A stretch of DNA of 64,000 nucleotides. Origin: Geomonas sp. Red32 (lineage in GTDB: Bacteria; Desulfobacterota; Desulfuromonadia; Geobacterales; Geobacteraceae). Positions within the stretch are counted from its first letter, which is position 1; every line of letters begins with the position of its first letter. Position numbers and translations under genes: made by a program. The DNA is taken from NCBI RefSeq assembly GCF_023652955.1, contig NZ_JAKLOY010000001.1:1116001-1180000 (forward strand), read 5' to 3'. Of the stretch, positions 26,745 to 35,891 are shown piece by piece. A model generated the notes under the pieces. That model was not told the DNA's origin, ran no database searches, and was given only the letters and a program-made list of their open reading frames with translations.

Positions 26745-26836
26745 GTCCCCCTTTGAAAAAGGGGGATTTAGCGGGATTTGCAGCTGGCTTGACGTTTGAG
26801 ATATCCCCCCCGACCCCCCTTTTTCAAAGGGGGGAG
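26745..26836. repeat. Dispersed bipartite repeat, copy 5 (nuoK-nuoL gap)
   Basis: Two arms in opposite orientation: GTCCCCCTTTGAAAAAGGGGG with TTTAGCGGGATTT (26745-26780), then ATATCCCCCCC with CCCCCCTTTTTCAAAGGGGGG (26801-26836). The whole can fold as one long inverted repeat. Confidence 0.85.
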
Positions 26837-26856
26837 AATAAGCACAAGGAAGCCTG

Positions 26857-28731
26857 ATGACTCTTTACCTCGCACTCATGCTCCTCTTCCCCCTCTTGGG
26901 AGGGACCGTCAGCGCCCTGGCAGGAAGGAAACTTCCCCGCCGGCTGGTGGAGGCCGGCGTCTGTGCGGCGGTCTGGGCGAGCTTCGTCTGTGCGGTCCTC
27001 GCGGCGGCGTCGTACCGGGGCCCGGTCTCGGTGGAGTTCGGACGCTGGCTCTCCGCCTTCGACCTGCAGGCCCCCATCCACCTCTATCTCGACCCCCTCT
27101 CGCTTTCGCTGTCGGTGATGATCTGCTTCGTCTGCGGGCTCATCCATGTCTACTCGGTCTACTACATGGCGGACCAGGCCGATTACGCCCGCTTTTTCGC
27201 CCTGTTGAACCTCTTCGTCTTCGCGATGCTGACCCTGATCCTGGCCGAGAACCTGCCGCTTCTCTACCTCGGGTGGGAGGGGGTGGGACTTTGCTCGTAC
27301 CTGCTGGTCGGCTTCTGGTACACCGACAGCAACAACGCCACCGCCGGCAGGAAAGCCTTCATCACCACCAGGATCGGCGACACCGCGCTCCTGGTCGGCA
27401 TCGCCTGGCTGTTCCAGCTGTTCGGAACCTTCTCGATCCCCCAGATCAACGGGATGGGCTTCCTCCTTCCCCACGGCATCGTCACCGCCATCGGCATCCT
27501 CTTCCTGGTCGGCGCCATGGGGAAATCGGCCCAGGTGCCGCTCATGGTCTGGCTTCCGGACGCCATGGCCGGTCCCACTCCGGTCTCCGCCATGATCCAC
27601 GCCGCCACCATGGTCACCGCCGGCGTTTACCTCCTTTCCCGCATGTTCCCCTTCATCGGGGGATCCGCGGTCACCTGCGCGGCCATCGCGATCACCGGCG
27701 GGATCACCGCCTTCTACGGCGCCACCTGTGCGCTCGCCCAGCGCGACCTGAAGAAGGTGCTCGCCTTTTCCACCATCAGCCAGATCGGCTACATGATGCT
27801 GGGGGTGGGGGCGGGTGCCATCACCGCGGCGACCTTCCACCTGCTGGTTCACGCCTTTTTCAAGGCGCTCCTGTTCCTCGGCGCCGGCTGTGTCATCACC
27901 GCCATGCACCATGAGCAGGACATCTACAAGATGGGGGGGCTGAAGGACCGTCTCCCGCTGACCTTCTGGCCGTTTCTGGCCGGGGCGGCCTGCCTGGCGG
28001 GGATCCCGCTGACCGGCGGCTTCTTCAGCAAGGACAGCATCCTGGCCGCCGTGTTCCTGAAAGAGGGAACGCTGTACACCTCGCTCTACCTGCTGGCGCT
28101 GCTCACCGCCCTTTTGACCTCCTACTACAGCTTCCGCCTCATCTACCTGGTCTTCTTCGGGAGCCAGGTACACGTGCATACGCACGGGGAATTGAAGGTG
28201 ATGCAGTGGGTGCTGGTCCCTCTCGCCCTGCTCGGCCTCTTCGGCGGAGTGCTCGATCTTCCCGGCTACCTCGGCGGGGGATTCCTCGACAGCTTCTTCG
28301 GGCACCAGGCGGGCGGGGAGGTGGGACACTCCGCCGCGCAAGAGGTGGCACTGCAAGGGGTGGCCGCTACCCTTGCCATCTTCGGCCTGCTGGCCGCCCA
28401 TTGGCGCTATGGCGGGAAGTCGCGGGTCGACCGGGTCCGGGAAAGCAGCACCCGGCCGTCTCCCCTGTACGCGTTCTTGTTGAACGGGTGGTATTTCGAC
28501 CGTCTCTACCACGCGATCCTCATCCGGCCTTACGAGTACCTGTCGGGAATCTTATGGGAAAAGGTGGACGAGGGGGTGATCGACGACTCGCTGGATGGCA
28601 TGTCCAGCGGGCTGGGGATCACCGGACGCTGGCTGGGGCGTTGGAGTACCGGTAAAGTCTCGCTCTATATCCTGAGTTTCGCCGCCGGGGGCGCCGTGGT
28701 GCTCGGCTACCTCGCCTGGCTCACCCTGTAA
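26857..28731 (+). CDS. nuoL: NADH-quinone oxidoreductase subunit L
   Basis: 624 residues. It is an antiporter-like membrane subunit with LGWEGVGLCSYLLVGFW, LVGAMGKSAQVPLMVWLPDAMAGPTPVSA and the broken-helix region HLLVHAFFKALLFLGAG. The C-terminal lateral helix is present. It pumps protons at the far end of the membrane arm. Confidence 0.97.
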   Translation: MTLYLALMLLFPLLGGTVSALAGRKLPRRLVEAGVCAAVWASFVCAVLAAASYRGPVSVEFGRWLSAFDLQAPIHLYLDPLSLSLSVMICFVCGLIHVYSVYYMADQADYARFFALLNLFVFAMLTLILAENLPLLYLGWEGVGLCSYLLVGFWYTDSNNATAGRKAFITTRIGDTALLVGIAWLFQLFGTFSIPQINGMGFLLPHGIVTAIGILFLVGAMGKSAQVPLMVWLPDAMAGPTPVSAMIHAATMVTAGVYLLSRMFPFIGGSAVTCAAIAITGGITAFYGATCALAQRDLKKVLAFSTISQIGYMMLGVGAGAITAATFHLLVHAFFKALLFLGAGCVITAMHHEQDIYKMGGLKDRLPLTFWPFLAGAACLAGIPLTGGFFSKDSILAAVFLKEGTLYTSLYLLALLTALLTSYYSFRLIYLVFFGSQVHVHTHGELKVMQWVLVPLALLGLFGGVLDLPGYLGGGFLDSFFGHQAGGEVGHSAAQEVALQGVAATLAIFGLLAAHWRYGGKSRVDRVRESSTRPSPLYAFLLNGWYFDRLYHAILIRPYEYLSGILWEKVDEGVIDDSLDGMSSGLGITGRWLGRWSTGKVSLYILSFAAGGAVVLGYLAWLTL

Positions 28732-28780
28732 CCGGACATCATGGCGCGTAAGGCGCTACCTCAAACGGGACCAATTCCAG

Positions 28781-30271
28781 ATGCCGACCGACTTTCCGAT
28801 ACTGACCCTGCTGGTTTTCCTTCCCCTCGCCGGGGTGCTGGCGCTCTTTGCCGTCCGCAAAAGCGACGAGCTGGTGAGGATGGGAGCCCTCGTCGTTACC
28901 CTCGCCGAGCTTGCCCTCAGCGTGTGGGCGTGCGGAGCGGCGGGGGCGGGGGCGGGAGCGGCCGGGGCGCCTGCCGGGTTCTTCCTTTACCAGGATGCGC
29001 AGTGGATCGAGCGCTTCGGGATCCGTTACACCCTGGGGATGGATGGGATCAGCCTGGTGATGGTGCTCCTTACCTCCTTCATCACGGTCATCGCGGTGGG
29101 GGTGTCGTGGCGCGGGATCAAGGAGCGGGTGCCGCTGTACTATGCGCTGCTGCTGGCGATGGAAAGCGGCATCCAGGGGGTCTTCCTCGGCCTCGACCTG
29201 TTCCTGTTCTACCTTTTCTGGGAGGCCATGCTGATCCCGATGTTCTTCCTGATCGGCATCTGGGGGCATGGGCGGCGGGTCTACTCGGCGGTCAAGTTCT
29301 TCCTCTACACCTTCTTCGGTTCGCTGCTGATGCTGGTGGCCATCATCTCGCTCTATCTTCGCCACGGCGCCCAGACCGGCACCTATACCTTTTCGCTGTT
29401 CGAGCTGATCCACACCACGGTTCCCTATGGGACCGCGATCTGGCTCTTCGCGGCGTTCCTGTTCGCCTTCGCCATCAAGTTCCCGCTCTTCCCGCTGCAC
29501 ACCTGGCTTCCCGACGCCCACACCGACGCACCGACCGCCGGGAGCGTGATCTTGGCGAGCCTCCTTTTGAAGACCGGGGCCTATGGCCTGATCAGGTTCG
29601 GTTTCCCGCTCTTCCCGGAGGCCGCCCGCGCCTGCGCCCCCCTCATCTACACCGTCTCGGTGATCGGCATCGTCTGGGGGGCCTGGATCGCCTTCGCCCA
29701 GCGCGACATGAAGCGGCTGGTCGCCTATTCCAGCGTGAGCCACATGGGCTTCGTCGCCTTGGGGATCGCCGCCTGGAGCCCGGTCGCCCTTTCCGGCGCC
29801 GTGATCCAGATGGTGAACCACGGCGTCACCACCGGCGCGCTCTTCGCCCTGGTCGGGATGCTGGACGAGCGGACCCACAGCCGGGAGATCGCCACCTACG
29901 GCGGGATCTGGGGCAAAGTCCCCGCGCTCTCCTTCTTCTTCCTCCTCTTCTGCATGGCGTCCGCCGGGGTCCCGGGGCTCAACAATTTCGTCGGGGAATT
30001 CATCGTCCTCATGGGGACTTTCAAGGTAGCTCCCGGCGCGGCCGCCGGCGCCTTTGTAGGCGTAGTGCTGACCCTGATCTATACGGTGAGGCTCGTGCAG
30101 GAGGTACTGTTCGGGAAGGAGAAGAAGCCGCTGGAACTGGCCGATCTTTCGGTAAGGGAAGGGGGCGTGCTGGCGGTTTTGGGCGTGGCAGCCATTTACC
30201 TCGGCGTCCATCCTGCCCCGGTGCTCGATATCATCAAGGTGCCCATCGCCCTTTTGACCGGTGTGAAGTAA
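28781..30271 (+). CDS. nuoM: NADH-quinone oxidoreductase subunit M
   Basis: 496 residues, about 14 helices. Signatures are LFWEAMLIPMFFLIGIWG, FPLFPLHTWLPDAHTDAPTAGSVI and AYSSVSHMGFVALGI. It is a proton-pumping antiporter-like subunit. The start lies 49 bases after nuoL, with a weak ribosome site. Confidence 0.97.
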   Translation: MPTDFPILTLLVFLPLAGVLALFAVRKSDELVRMGALVVTLAELALSVWACGAAGAGAGAAGAPAGFFLYQDAQWIERFGIRYTLGMDGISLVMVLLTSFITVIAVGVSWRGIKERVPLYYALLLAMESGIQGVFLGLDLFLFYLFWEAMLIPMFFLIGIWGHGRRVYSAVKFFLYTFFGSLLMLVAIISLYLRHGAQTGTYTFSLFELIHTTVPYGTAIWLFAAFLFAFAIKFPLFPLHTWLPDAHTDAPTAGSVILASLLLKTGAYGLIRFGFPLFPEAARACAPLIYTVSVIGIVWGAWIAFAQRDMKRLVAYSSVSHMGFVALGIAAWSPVALSGAVIQMVNHGVTTGALFALVGMLDERTHSREIATYGGIWGKVPALSFFFLLFCMASAGVPGLNNFVGEFIVLMGTFKVAPGAAAGAFVGVVLTLIYTVRLVQEVLFGKEKKPLELADLSVREGGVLAVLGVAAIYLGVHPAPVLDIIKVPIALLTGVK

Positions 30272-30297
30272 GGCCCCCTTTTACAAGGGGGGATGTG
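30271..30297. repeat. Dispersed C-rich/G-rich repeat, short copy 6
   Basis: GCCCCCTTTTACAAGGGGGG begins right at the nuoM stop codon, in the nuoM-nuoN gap. Confidence 0.75.
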
Positions 30298-30332
30298 AAT
30301 AGTAGCCGCAAGAGAGTGAACTGGAGTCATTA

Positions 30333-31739
30333 ATGTCCGTAACCGATGCGCTAGCCATAATGCCGATCCTGATCGCCGCCGGCGCGGCACTTTTGGTGCT
30401 GCTTGCCGGGCCGTTTTTGCAGGCGCGCTCGATCAGCTGGATTGCGGTCGTCGCGGCAGCCGCGGCCGGCGTGTGGGCGGTTGTCTATCCGGCCGTAGGC
30501 GCCACCGTTACCTTGCCGGGCCTCGCCTTCACCGGGCTCTCGCAGTTCCTCATTCCCGTATTCTCGGCCGCCGCAACCTTGACCCTCCTCTTATCCCACG
30601 ACTACAACCAGCGCCGCGGGATCAAGGGAGAAGAATTCCAGGCCACGGTCCTCTTCACCCTTTTCGCCCTCTGCGTGCTCGCCTGCGCGACGAACCTGTT
30701 GATCCTCTTTCTCGCCATCGAGTCGGTATCCTTCGCCTTTTACATCCTGGTCTCGCTCGACCTCGAGCGCGAGGAGTCCGGGGAGGCGGGGCTCAAGTAC
30801 CTCTTGATGGGGGCGGTGGCCGCAGCCATCGTTGCCTTCGGGATCTCCCTCATCTTCGCCGGGACAGGCACCCTGGCCCTCACCGGCGCCTTCGCCCCTG
30901 AGGCGACCCGCCCAATTGTCTCGGCAGGCTGGGGGCTGGTTGTGATCGGTATCGCCTTCAAGCTCTCGCTGGTGCCCGCCCACCTCTGGACGCCTGATGT
31001 CTACCAGGGAGCTCCGGCGCCGGTGGCGGCGTTCCTCTCCACCGGCTCCAAGGTGGCGGCCGCTGCCTTTTTCCTGCTCCTGCTGGCGTTCTCCCGCCCG
31101 CTGGCCGAGATCCACCTGCCGCTGTATCTCCTTTCGCTGGGCTCCATGGTGATCGGTAACCTGGCCGCCCTCCTACAGAAGAACATCAAGCGCATGCTGG
31201 CCTACTCCTCCATCGCGCACATGGGTTACCTGGCGCTGGCGCTTCTCACCGGGAGCAGGGAAGGATACTCCGCCGTCCTTCTCTACGGGGCCATCTACAC
31301 CGCCATGAACCTGGCCGCCTTCGGCGCCATCGCCTCCCTTTCCGGTGCCGAAGAGCGGGGCGAATTGACCGCCTACACCGGGCTTGGTCATACCGCCCCC
31401 TTCCGCGGGGCGATACTGGCCCTGGCGATGCTGGCCCTGGCTGGCATCCCCCCGACCGCCGGTTTCCTCGGCAAGTTCTACATCTTCTACGCCGCCATCC
31501 GCGGTGGCGAGACCACCCTGGCCATCATCGGTATCGTCACCGCCGCCATCTCCGCCTACTTCTACCTGAAGGTGGTGGTGCAGCTCTACATGCGCGAGCC
31601 GGAAGGCGCCGCTCCCGCCGCTCCGCATCAAGGTACTCCGGCCGAATCCCTAGCCCTTACCTGTGCTGCCGTAGCCATCCTCTTCATCGGCATCTATCCT
31701 TCCCCCATCCTCCGCGTCCTCGACGCCGCCCTCCGGTAA
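30333..31739 (+). CDS. nuoN: NADH-quinone oxidoreductase subunit N
   Basis: 468 residues, third antiporter-like membrane subunit. Recognisable are [32 protein letters not shown] and [18 protein letters not shown]. The last gene of the operon; the NuoL-type lateral helix is absent, as expected. It is followed by a REP-like element, a bipartite repeat and a bidirectional terminator. Confidence 0.97.
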   Translation: MSVTDALAIMPILIAAGAALLVLLAGPFLQARSISWIAVVAAAAAGVWAVVYPAVGATVTLPGLAFTGLSQFLIPVFSAAATLTLLLSHDYNQRRGIKGEEFQATVLFTLFALCVLACATNLLILFLAIESVSFAFYILVSLDLEREESGEAGLKYLLMGAVAAAIVAFGISLIFAGTGTLALTGAFAPEATRPIVSAGWGLVVIGIAFKLSLVPAHLWTPDVYQGAPAPVAAFLSTGSKVAAAAFFLLLLAFSRPLAEIHLPLYLLSLGSMVIGNLAALLQKNIKRMLAYSSIAHMGYLALALLTGSREGYSAVLLYGAIYTAMNLAAFGAIASLSGAEERGELTAYTGLGHTAPFRGAILALAMLALAGIPPTAGFLGKFYIFYAAIRGGETTLAIIGIVTAAISAYFYLKVVVQLYMREPEGAAPAAPHQGTPAESLALTCAAVAILFIGIYPSPILRVLDAALR

Positions 31740-31757
31740 GGCACGGAATACAAAAAG

Positions 31758-31850
31758 GTAGGTTGCGTTGAACAGCTTCACCGTGAAACGCAACGTTCCG
31801 GCCACCCGTATGGTGGAAGCCGTCGCGTTTCGTCCCTCAACGCGATCTAC
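31758..31850. repeat. GTAG-type REP-like inverted element after nuoN
   Basis: GTAGGTTGCGTTGA (31758-31771) and TCAACGCGATCTAC (31837-31850) are imperfect reverse complements. Inside are GTTGCGTT...AACGCAAC and CCACC-CGTAT-GGTGG hairpins. GTAG at the base is typical of REP sequences served by RAYT transposases. Confidence 0.6.
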
Positions 31851-31872
31851 TAGCGGTCCAAGCTGGCTTGGC

Positions 31873-31961
31873 GTTCCCCCCTTGTCAAAGGGGGGGACAG
31901 GGGGGATTTCAGCGCTGCTTCGAATGGTAAATTCCCCCAGCCCCCCGTTAACGAGGGGGAT
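31873..31961. repeat. Dispersed bipartite repeat, copy 7
   Basis: Arm one is GTTCCCCCCTTGTCAAAGGGGGG with ACAGGGGGGATTT. Arm two, in opposite orientation, is AAATTCCCCCAGCCCCCC with GTTAACGAGGGGG. Confidence 0.8.
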
Positions 31962-31967
31962 AGCGAA

Positions 31968-32002
31968 TAAAAAAAGGGCCGCTGTTTGCGGCCCTTTTCG
32001 TT
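31968..32002. terminator. Bidirectional terminator between nuoN and obg
   Basis: GGGCCGC-TGTTT-GCGGCCC is flanked by AAAAAAA on the left and TTTT on the right, so it can serve both convergent transcripts. Confidence 0.85.
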
Positions 32003-32024
32003 ACTGCTCAATTTTCACAATTAC

Positions 32025-33041
32025 CTACCAGGTCTCGTCCGGCTCGCCCCAGAGGTTGTGGGCGATGTCGTCCAGGAGCGCCTCGATTCCCTCGCCGGTG
32101 GCGGCGGAGATCGGGAACACCTTGATCCCCCGCTCTTCGAAGTAGGGGAGGATCTCCTTCAGGTTTTCCTTCACGTGCGGGAGGTCGATCTTGTTGATCA
32201 CCACGGTCTGGCGCTTCTCGGCCAGCTCCGGGCTGAAGAGTGCGAGCTCGCGATTGATGGCCTCGTACTCGGCGATCGGGTCGCGCTCGGGCATCCAGGA
32301 GAGGTCCAAAAGGTGCAGAAGCTGGCCGGTCCGCTCGAGGTGCTTCAGGAAGCGGTGCCCAAGGCCGGCCCCTTCGCTGGCTCCCTCGATGAGTCCGGGG
32401 ATGTCGGCCATCACGAAGGTTCGGTAGTTCTTGTAGCGAACCACGCCCAGGTTCGGCACCAGGGTGGTGAAGTGGTAGGCGGCGATCTTGGGACGGGCGG
32501 CGGAGACCTTGGTGATCAGCGAGGATTTCCCCACGCTCGGCATCCCCAAAAGCCCAACGTCGGCCATCAGCTTCAGCTCGAGCCGTATGCAGCGTTCCTC
32601 ACCCGGCTCGCCCGGCTGGGCAAAGCGGGGAGTCTTGTGGGTGGCGCTCTTGAAGCGGGTATTCCCCTGGCCTCCGCGCCCCCCCTTGAGGAGCACGATG
32701 GATGACTCGGGCTGGTCGAGGTCGGCCAGGATCTCATCCGTTTCGGCGTCCTTGATCACCGTCCCCTGCGGGACCAGGATCTCCAGGGTTTGGCCGCTGG
32801 CGCCGTGGCGCTCCTTCCCCATCCCGTTCCTGCCCTTGCCGGCCTTCTGGTGGGGGTGCTGGCGGAGGTCCAGCAGGGTGGCGAGGTGGCGCGATACTTT
32901 CACCACCACGTCCCCCCCCTTGCCGCCGTCGCCGCCGTCAGGACCGCCGAATTCGATAAACTTTTCGTGCCGGAAGGAGACGCATCCTGCGCCGCCGTCG
33001 CCCGACTTTACGTGAATTTTTACTTCATCGATGAAACTCAT
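32025..33041 (-). CDS. obg: GTPase Obg/CgtA
   Basis: 338 residues. The glycine-rich Obg domain is clear ([37 protein letters not shown]), followed by the GTPase domain with Walker [19 protein letters not shown] and NKID. It is a ribosome-associated GTPase for 50S assembly and stress responses. No C-terminal TGS-type extension is present. The start is ATG 33041 ([11 protein letters not shown]). It follows rpmA with a hairpin in between. Confidence 0.97.
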   Translation of the reverse strand: MSFIDEVKIHVKSGDGGAGCVSFRHEKFIEFGGPDGGDGGKGGDVVVKVSRHLATLLDLRQHPHQKAGKGRNGMGKERHGASGQTLEILVPQGTVIKDAETDEILADLDQPESSIVLLKGGRGGQGNTRFKSATHKTPRFAQPGEPGEERCIRLELKLMADVGLLGMPSVGKSSLITKVSAARPKIAAYHFTTLVPNLGVVRYKNYRTFVMADIPGLIEGASEGAGLGHRFLKHLERTGQLLHLLDLSWMPERDPIAEYEAINRELALFSPELAEKRQTVVINKIDLPHVKENLKEILPYFEERGIKVFPISAATGEGIEALLDDIAHNLWGEPDETW

Positions 33042-33067
33042 GAGTGCCTTTATCCCGTGCAAACGGC

Positions 33068-33099
33068 AAAAGCCCGGACCATTGTGGCTCCGGGCTTTT
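33068..33099 (-). terminator. Hairpin between rpmA and obg
   Basis: AAAAGCCCGGA and TCCGGGCTTTT form a perfect 11-bp stem around a 10-nt loop, ending in TTTT on either strand. On the transcribed minus strand it would partly end rpmA messages before obg. Confidence 0.65.
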
Positions 33100-33119
33100 G
33101 CACTGGTATGTTGCGGCTG

Positions 33120-33377
33120 TTAGCTGGCCGGGTAAACGGAGACCTTCTTGCGGTCTTTACCCATCCGCTCGAACTTCACCACGCCTTCGATGAGGGCGAA
33201 GAGGGTGTAGTCCTTGCCCAGCCCGACGTTGTTGCCGGGGTGGACTTTGGTGCCATGCTGACGGTAGATGATGTTACCGGCTTTAACCGTCTCGCCGCCG
33301 AACTTCTTGCAACCTAGCCTTTGGCCGTCGGAGTCACGTCCGTTCCTGGAGCTACCGACGCCTTTCTTGTGTGCCAT
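33120..33377 (-). CDS. rpmA: 50S ribosomal protein L27
   Basis: 85 residues, [20 protein letters not shown] start typical of L27, with [20 protein letters not shown]. The N-terminus reaches the peptidyl-transferase centre. There is no Firmicute-type cleaved extension. GGAGGAAAG precedes ATG 33377. It lies between rplU and obg, the usual order. Confidence 0.98.
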   Translation of the reverse strand: MAHKKGVGSSRNGRDSDGQRLGCKKFGGETVKAGNIIYRQHGTKVHPGNNVGLGKDYTLFALIEGVVKFERMGKDRKKVSVYPAS

Positions 33378-33449
33378 TTCACTTTCCTCCTGCGGGAGGT
33401 TCCGCCTTTATCAGTACGGGTACCGCGCCGCCTTTTTTAAAATTACCAC

Positions 33450-33758
33450 TTAGGCGTTGATCTTTTCGATCTTCAGGATGGTCCTGAGCTGGCGGTGCCC
33501 GTTAAGTTTCCTGGAGTCCTTCCGGCGCTTGGACTTGAAGACCAGAATCTTCTTGTCTTTGCCCTGCTCGACAATTTTGCCGACCACAGAGGCGCTGGGC
33601 ACTAAAGGTGTTCCGATAACGACCTTATCGCCGCCAACCATCAGGACTTCGGAGATCTCGACGGTATCACCTACCTCGCCCTCCAATTTCTCGACTTTAA
33701 GAAAGTCGCCCTCGGAAACTTTGTACTGTTTCCCTCCGGTTTTAACTACTGCGTACAT
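33450..33758 (-). CDS. rplU: 50S ribosomal protein L21
   Basis: 102 residues, [25 protein letters not shown] with [16 protein letters not shown] near the C-terminus, as in all L21. It binds 23S rRNA. It is the first gene of rplU-rpmA-obg, with a promoter directly upstream. Confidence 0.98.
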   Translation of the reverse strand: MYAVVKTGGKQYKVSEGDFLKVEKLEGEVGDTVEISEVLMVGGDKVVIGTPLVPSASVVGKIVEQGKDKKILVFKSKRRKDSRKLNGHRQLRTILKIEKINA

Positions 33759-33800
33759 TCGACTTCACCACCTTTACTCTGGATTTACTCTGAGCGGCAA

Positions 33801-33829
33801 ACCTTATCTTGAAAAAGACCCAAAGTCAA
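33801..33829 (-). promoter_or_regulatory. Promoter of rplU-rpmA-obg
   Basis: On the minus strand TTGACT (33829-33824), a 17-base spacer and TAAGGT (33806-33801) lie about 45 bases before rplU. Confidence 0.65.
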
Positions 33830-33904
33830 GGGGTTTTCAAGATCCGCTCAAAATTCTACCTCCGGTACCACGACCAGCCACCGGTAACTTCAGGTTCCTT
33901 CCCT

Positions 33905-34087
33905 TCAACTGGAGGGGAAGGATGAGGATGGGGTGATCTGCTCAGCCGGCAGCTCAGCGCCGCAGCGGGGACAGGTCGCCTCAGGCAAAAGGCTGTCACC
34001 GATGGTCCACCACTGTCTGCACTTCCCGCATTGATAGTGGTAGAGCGTCTCCACCGAATAGCTATGACTGCCCTTGTTGGTGTTCAT
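33905..34087 (-). CDS. Small zinc-ribbon protein
   Basis: 60 residues with two CxxC knuckles, QCGKC and CPRCG, separated by about 18 residues including QWWTIGDSLLP. It is a likely single-zinc rubredoxin-like or ribbon fold of unknown role. It starts 20 bases after the Rieske gene on the same strand. No strong ribosome site is seen, so coupling to the Rieske gene is likely. Confidence 0.65.
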   Translation of the reverse strand: MNTNKGSHSYSVETLYHYQCGKCRQWWTIGDSLLPEATCPRCGAELPAEQITPSSSFPSS

Positions 34088-34106
34088 AGTGTGGAGGGAG
34101 TATATC

Positions 34107-34409
34107 TTATGACAGCTCGACGAAGATCTCGTCCCCGCGGATCTCCACCGGGTAGATCTTCAGCGTGCATTCCGGGTGTCCCTCGCAGGCTCCGGTCTTC
34201 AGGTCGAAGCGGTAGCCGTGCCGCTGGCAGGAGAGCTTTCCCGCCTCCTTCACCAGCGCGCCTTCCAGCGGCGCGCCCTGGTGCGGACACTCGCGCTCGC
34301 AGGCGTACACGACCCCCTTCATCTTCAAAAGCAGGACCTGCTGGCCTTCGATCTCGACCAGCTTCTTGCCCCACTCCGGTACCTCGGTTACCTTCGCAGC
34401 GAAAACCAT
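34107..34409 (-). CDS. Rieske 2Fe-2S ferredoxin-like protein
   Basis: 100 residues, no signal peptide. The Rieske ligands are complete: ECPHQGAPL (C-x-H) and SCQRHGYRF (C-x2-H), 16-17 residues apart. The size matches NirD/BphF-type soluble ferredoxins. It is an electron carrier whose partner enzyme is not next door. GGAGG precedes ATG 34409. Confidence 0.92.
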   Translation of the reverse strand: MVFAAKVTEVPEWGKKLVEIEGQQVLLLKMKGVVYACERECPHQGAPLEGALVKEAGKLSCQRHGYRFDLKTGACEGHPECTLKIYPVEIRGDEIFVELS

Positions 34410-34534
34410 GTTAGTTCCTCCGTTGCATCGAGATCGGGACGGCAGTGCCTGTCCCCTTGCCAGGGATCAGCCCCCTTATATCCCCTCGCCCTCCGGGAGA
34501 GGAGCAGAAGTGAGGGAGGGGATGGAAGCCAACG

Positions 34535-35713
34535 CTAGACGTTGGCGATGGTAACGGCGTGGGCGGACTCTTCGGCGCGCTTCCTCGCGTCGTCGGTGTC
34601 TTTGCCGAAGCAGAGGGCGACACCCATGCGGCGCCCTTTGCGGGTGTCCGGCTTACCGAACAGCCTGATCTTGGCGGTCGGGACCGACAGCGCGTCGGCG
34701 ACTCCCTGGAAGGCGACCTCTTCGGCTTGGTCCTCGGCCAGGATGACGTGGGAAGCGGCCGGCCCGAGGTTCTCGATGGTGGGAACCGGCAGCCCGAGGA
34801 TCGCGCGCACATGGAGCTCGAACTCGGAGACGTTCTGGGAGAGAAGAGTGACCATGCCGGTATCGTGCGGGCGGGGGGAGACTTCGCTGAAGAAGACCTT
34901 GTCCCCCTTGATGAAGAACTCGACACCGAAGATGCCGCGCCCGCCCAGGGCGGTGGTCACCGCCTCGGCCTGGCGCTGGGCCTCGGCCAGCACCGCGGGA
35001 TCCATTCCCATCGGCTGCCACGACTCGTGGTAGTCGCCGTCGATCTGGCGGTGGCCGATGGGCGGGCAGAACGAGGTGCCGTTCGTGGAGCGGACGGTAA
35101 GGAGGGTGATCTCGTAATCGAAGGGGATGAATTCCTCGACGATGACGGTGTCGGAGGCGCCGCGGGCGCCTTCCAGCGCATAGTTCCAGGAGCGTTCGAG
35201 AAGCGCGCGGTCGCGCAGCACGCTCTGCCCTTTCCCGGAGGAGCTCATGATCGGCTTCACCACGCAGGGAACCCCGATGGCGTCCACCGCGGCCCGGAAC
35301 TCTTCCAGGGTGGAGGCGAAGCGGTAGGCGGCGGTCGGCAGCCCCAGCTCTTCGGCGGCCAGGCGGCGGATTCCCTCGCGGTTCATGGTGAGGTTGGTTG
35401 CCCGGGCGGTCGGGATGACGTTGAAACCTTCCTTTTCGAGCTCCAAAAGGTAGGTGGTGTCGATCGCCTCGATTTCCGGCACGATGTAGTCCGGTTTCTC
35501 CAATCGGACCACCCGCTCCAGTTCGGCGCGGTTGAGCATGTCGATGACGTGGCTGCTGTGGGCGACCTGCATGGCCGGTGCGTTCGCATAGCGGTCGACC
35601 GCGACGACCTGGATGCCAAGCCGCTGGGCCTCGATGACGACCTCTTTGCCAAGCTCACCCGAGCCGAGCAGCATAATCTTGGTGGCGCCTTTTTTAAGCG
35701 GGGTTCCGATCAT
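34535..35713 (-). CDS. purT: Formate-dependent phosphoribosylglycinamide formyltransferase
   Basis: 392 residues of the ATP-grasp superfamily. It starts [25 protein letters not shown], with [29 protein letters not shown] and [18 protein letters not shown]. It makes formyl-GAR from GAR, formate and ATP in purine synthesis, and so suits an anaerobe with free formate. AAAGGAG precedes ATG 35713. A bipartite repeat lies between it and rng. Confidence 0.97.
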   Translation of the reverse strand: MIGTPLKKGATKIMLLGSGELGKEVVIEAQRLGIQVVAVDRYANAPAMQVAHSSHVIDMLNRAELERVVRLEKPDYIVPEIEAIDTTYLLELEKEGFNVIPTARATNLTMNREGIRRLAAEELGLPTAAYRFASTLEEFRAAVDAIGVPCVVKPIMSSSGKGQSVLRDRALLERSWNYALEGARGASDTVIVEEFIPFDYEITLLTVRSTNGTSFCPPIGHRQIDGDYHESWQPMGMDPAVLAEAQRQAEAVTTALGGRGIFGVEFFIKGDKVFFSEVSPRPHDTGMVTLLSQNVSEFELHVRAILGLPVPTIENLGPAASHVILAEDQAEEVAFQGVADALSVPTAKIRLFGKPDTRKGRRMGVALCFGKDTDDARKRAEESAHAVTIANV

Positions 35714-35751
35714 TGCCTCTCCTTTGCAAATCTACGTAAAAGGTTAAAAAA

Positions 35752-35842
35752 GTCCCCCTTTGCAAAAGGGGGATTTAGGGGGATTTGTCTGTATGCTGCG
35801 GTGCCGAAATCCCCCCCGGCCCCCCTTTTTCAAAGGGGGGAG
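35752..35842. repeat. Dispersed bipartite repeat, copy 8
   Basis: GTCCCCCTTTGCAAAAGGGGG with TTTAGGGGGATTTG, then in opposite orientation GAAATCCCCCC with CCCCCCTTTTTCAAAGGGGGG. Same structure as the nuoK-nuoL copy. Confidence 0.85.
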
Positions 35843-35891
35843 AGTTTTCACCAAGTGGGGGGGGAGGGATGGAGTTCTGGGCCCGCCGGAT

